Origin: Saccharofermentans sp.
GTDB lineage: Bacteria > Bacillota_A > Clostridia > Saccharofermentanales > Saccharofermentanaceae
Reading direction: 5' to 3'
DNA: 34,629 nt
NCBI GenBank assembly: GCA_024695565.1
Contig: JAILHX010000109.1
Location: 1 to 34,629, forward strand
Both the position numbers and the translations under genes were made by a program. Below, piece by piece: positions 33,810 through 34,629 of the stretch. Position 1 is the stretch's first letter. The number at the start of each line of letters is the position of its first letter. Under the pieces are notes generated by a model. The model was given only the letters and a program-made list of their open reading frames with translations, had not been told where the DNA came from and made no database searches.

Positions 33810-34629
33810 TTACTGAGCTTCTCCGCCACCAGCGTCTCCGCCATTGTCAGCGGGTGCTGCCGGAGGATCAGTGGGTGCAGGTTCAGTAGGAGCAGGTGCC
33901 TCTGTATCTGCAGGCGCTTGTGTATCAGCAGGAGCCTGTGTATCTGCAGGTGCTTGTGTATCAGCGGGAGCCTGTGTATCTTCAGGTGCAGCTGTATCAC
34001 TTGAAGAAGCAGATGTATCCGTAGGTGCAGTCTGATCGGTTTCACCGGGCTCAACAGAATTAGGATCTGTTGTTTCTTCTGTCTCAGCCGTTGTCGCCTT
34101 CGTTGTGCTCCAAATCTGGTCAGTCTGAACTGCTGTTGTTGTCATGTGAGTTGTTTCTTCTGTAACGATCTCTGATGTCGGAACAGGTGTAGGATCTGAG
34201 AGCATCTCGGATGTCTCGTCATAGTATGTGGGATCCTCTTCAAGGAGCTGAGCGCTAAGGACGTAACCGGTTACGTTATTTGCTGTAACAACCTTGGAGA
34301 ATGTACCGTCTTCGGTAAGTTCCTGAAGTGTAACCACATCACCGCGGTTCAGGTTGCCGATAACTGTAGCATCAAGAGCAGGCTGTGAGTATACGGGGAT
34401 TCCGTCACTTGCAGCATAGAGGACTGAACCTGCAGTATCAGGAAGTGTCGTTGTTGCTTCAGTGAAGCTGATGAGATCCTTCATGTTAAAGATCATGAAT
34501 GTGACACCGAAGCCCAACAGGATGCAAACAAGGAAAACTACAATAGGTATGATAATAGTCGTAATCTTTTCCTTCTTCTCGTTCACGATAGGCTCCTCTT
34601 CGGGGTCAACACCATTAGATGTCTCACCG
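33810..34629 (-). CDS. Membrane-anchored SH3-domain protein with repeat tail (N-terminus beyond window)
   Basis: The frame is open to the right edge. A GTG at 34586 (258 residues) could be a start with GAGGAG before it, but the upstream codons (GETSNGVDPEEEPI) look like a coding acidic tail, so the true start probably lies outside. After a basic KKEKI stretch comes one membrane segment, then a bacterial SH3-like domain (SDGIPVYSQPALDATVIGNL onward, with GYVLSAQLL). The last 120 residues are Thr/Pro/Ala-rich, with repeats of APADTQ that resemble a wall-spanning linker. It likely acts outside the cell, binding cell wall or another protein. No sorting signal is seen at the C-terminus. Confidence 0.85.
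   Translation of the reverse strand, partial: GETSNGVDPEEEPIVNEKKEKITTIIIPIVVFLVCILLGFGVTFMIFNMKDLISFTEATTTLPDTAGSVLYAASDGIPVYSQPALDATVIGNLNRGDVVTLQELTEDGTFSKVVTANNVTGYVLSAQLLEEDPTYYDETSEMLSDPTPVPTSEIVTEETTHMTTTAVQTDQIWSTTKATTAETEETTDPNSVEPGETDQTAPTDTSASSSDTAAPEDTQAPADTQAPADTQAPADTQAPADTEAPAPTEPAPTDPPAAPADNGGDAGGGEAQ
33887..33992 (-). repeat. 18-bp (36-bp higher-order) coding tandem repeat
   Basis: Encodes repeats of APADTQ/E in the tail of the SH3-domain protein. Base variants alternate between neighbouring 18-bp units (TCA/TCT and GCT/GCC on the plus strand), so the true duplicated unit appears to be 36 bp. Confidence 0.8.

Overview
The window looks like a chromosomal stretch of a low-to-mid GC Gram-positive bacterium of the Clostridia (Bacillota). 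The evidence is gene content and order: an Asp23-AmaP-DUF2273-NusB-XseAB-IspA-Dxs run, a NadK-ArgR-RecN run, RNase Y with YmdB, a PhoH-PgpH-YbeY-Era-RecO run, strong AGGAGG-type ribosome binding sites and several TTG/GTG starts. A GH51 arabinofuranosidase and a GH10 xylanase suggest a plant-fibre degrader, for example from gut or rumen; the genus cannot be fixed from sequence reading alone. Most genes lie on the minus strand. Only an Fe-S helicase, one RluA-family pseudouridine synthase and aspartate kinase lie on the plus strand.

Left part (1-8.9 kb). On the minus strand, an AraC-type regulator is followed by a lipoprotein with a PEBP-like C-terminal domain, an orphan two-membrane-segment protein and a GH51 arabinofuranosidase cut by the left edge. 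A tRNA-Leu(CAG), a 94-bp structured repeat and a divergent PD-(D/E)XK-Fe-S helicase gene follow. The helicase gene overlaps tail to tail with a GH10 xylanase.

Middle (8.9-22.9 kb). A housekeeping block reads right to left: rny; then ymdB-lspA-rluD; then phoH-pgpH-(ybeY-era)-recO, with the xylanase gene 38 bp after recO. YbeY and Era are one continuous polypeptide here. Next come a divergent RluA-family synthase and the nadK-argR-recN-(membrane protein) operon.

Right part (23-34.6 kb). An operon runs asp23-amaP-DUF2273-nusB-xseA-xseB-ispA-dxs, joining envelope stress, antitermination, exonuclease VII and isoprenoid precursor synthesis. It is preceded by efp, yqeG and a divergent aspartate kinase gene. 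The last 3 kb are more accessory: a 63-bp tandem repeat between two convergent terminators, a GGDEF protein, a second copy of the 94-bp repeat, and a secreted or membrane SH3-domain protein with a hexapeptide repeat tail that runs off the right edge.

Most notable are the YbeY-Era fusion; the two equal-length 94-bp repeats carrying four alternating complementary blocks; the 63-bp tandem array; two plus-strand genes that look leaderless; and a hairpin that hides the ribosome binding site of the PEBP-like lipoprotein. No CRISPR array, transposase, rRNA or phage genes were seen.
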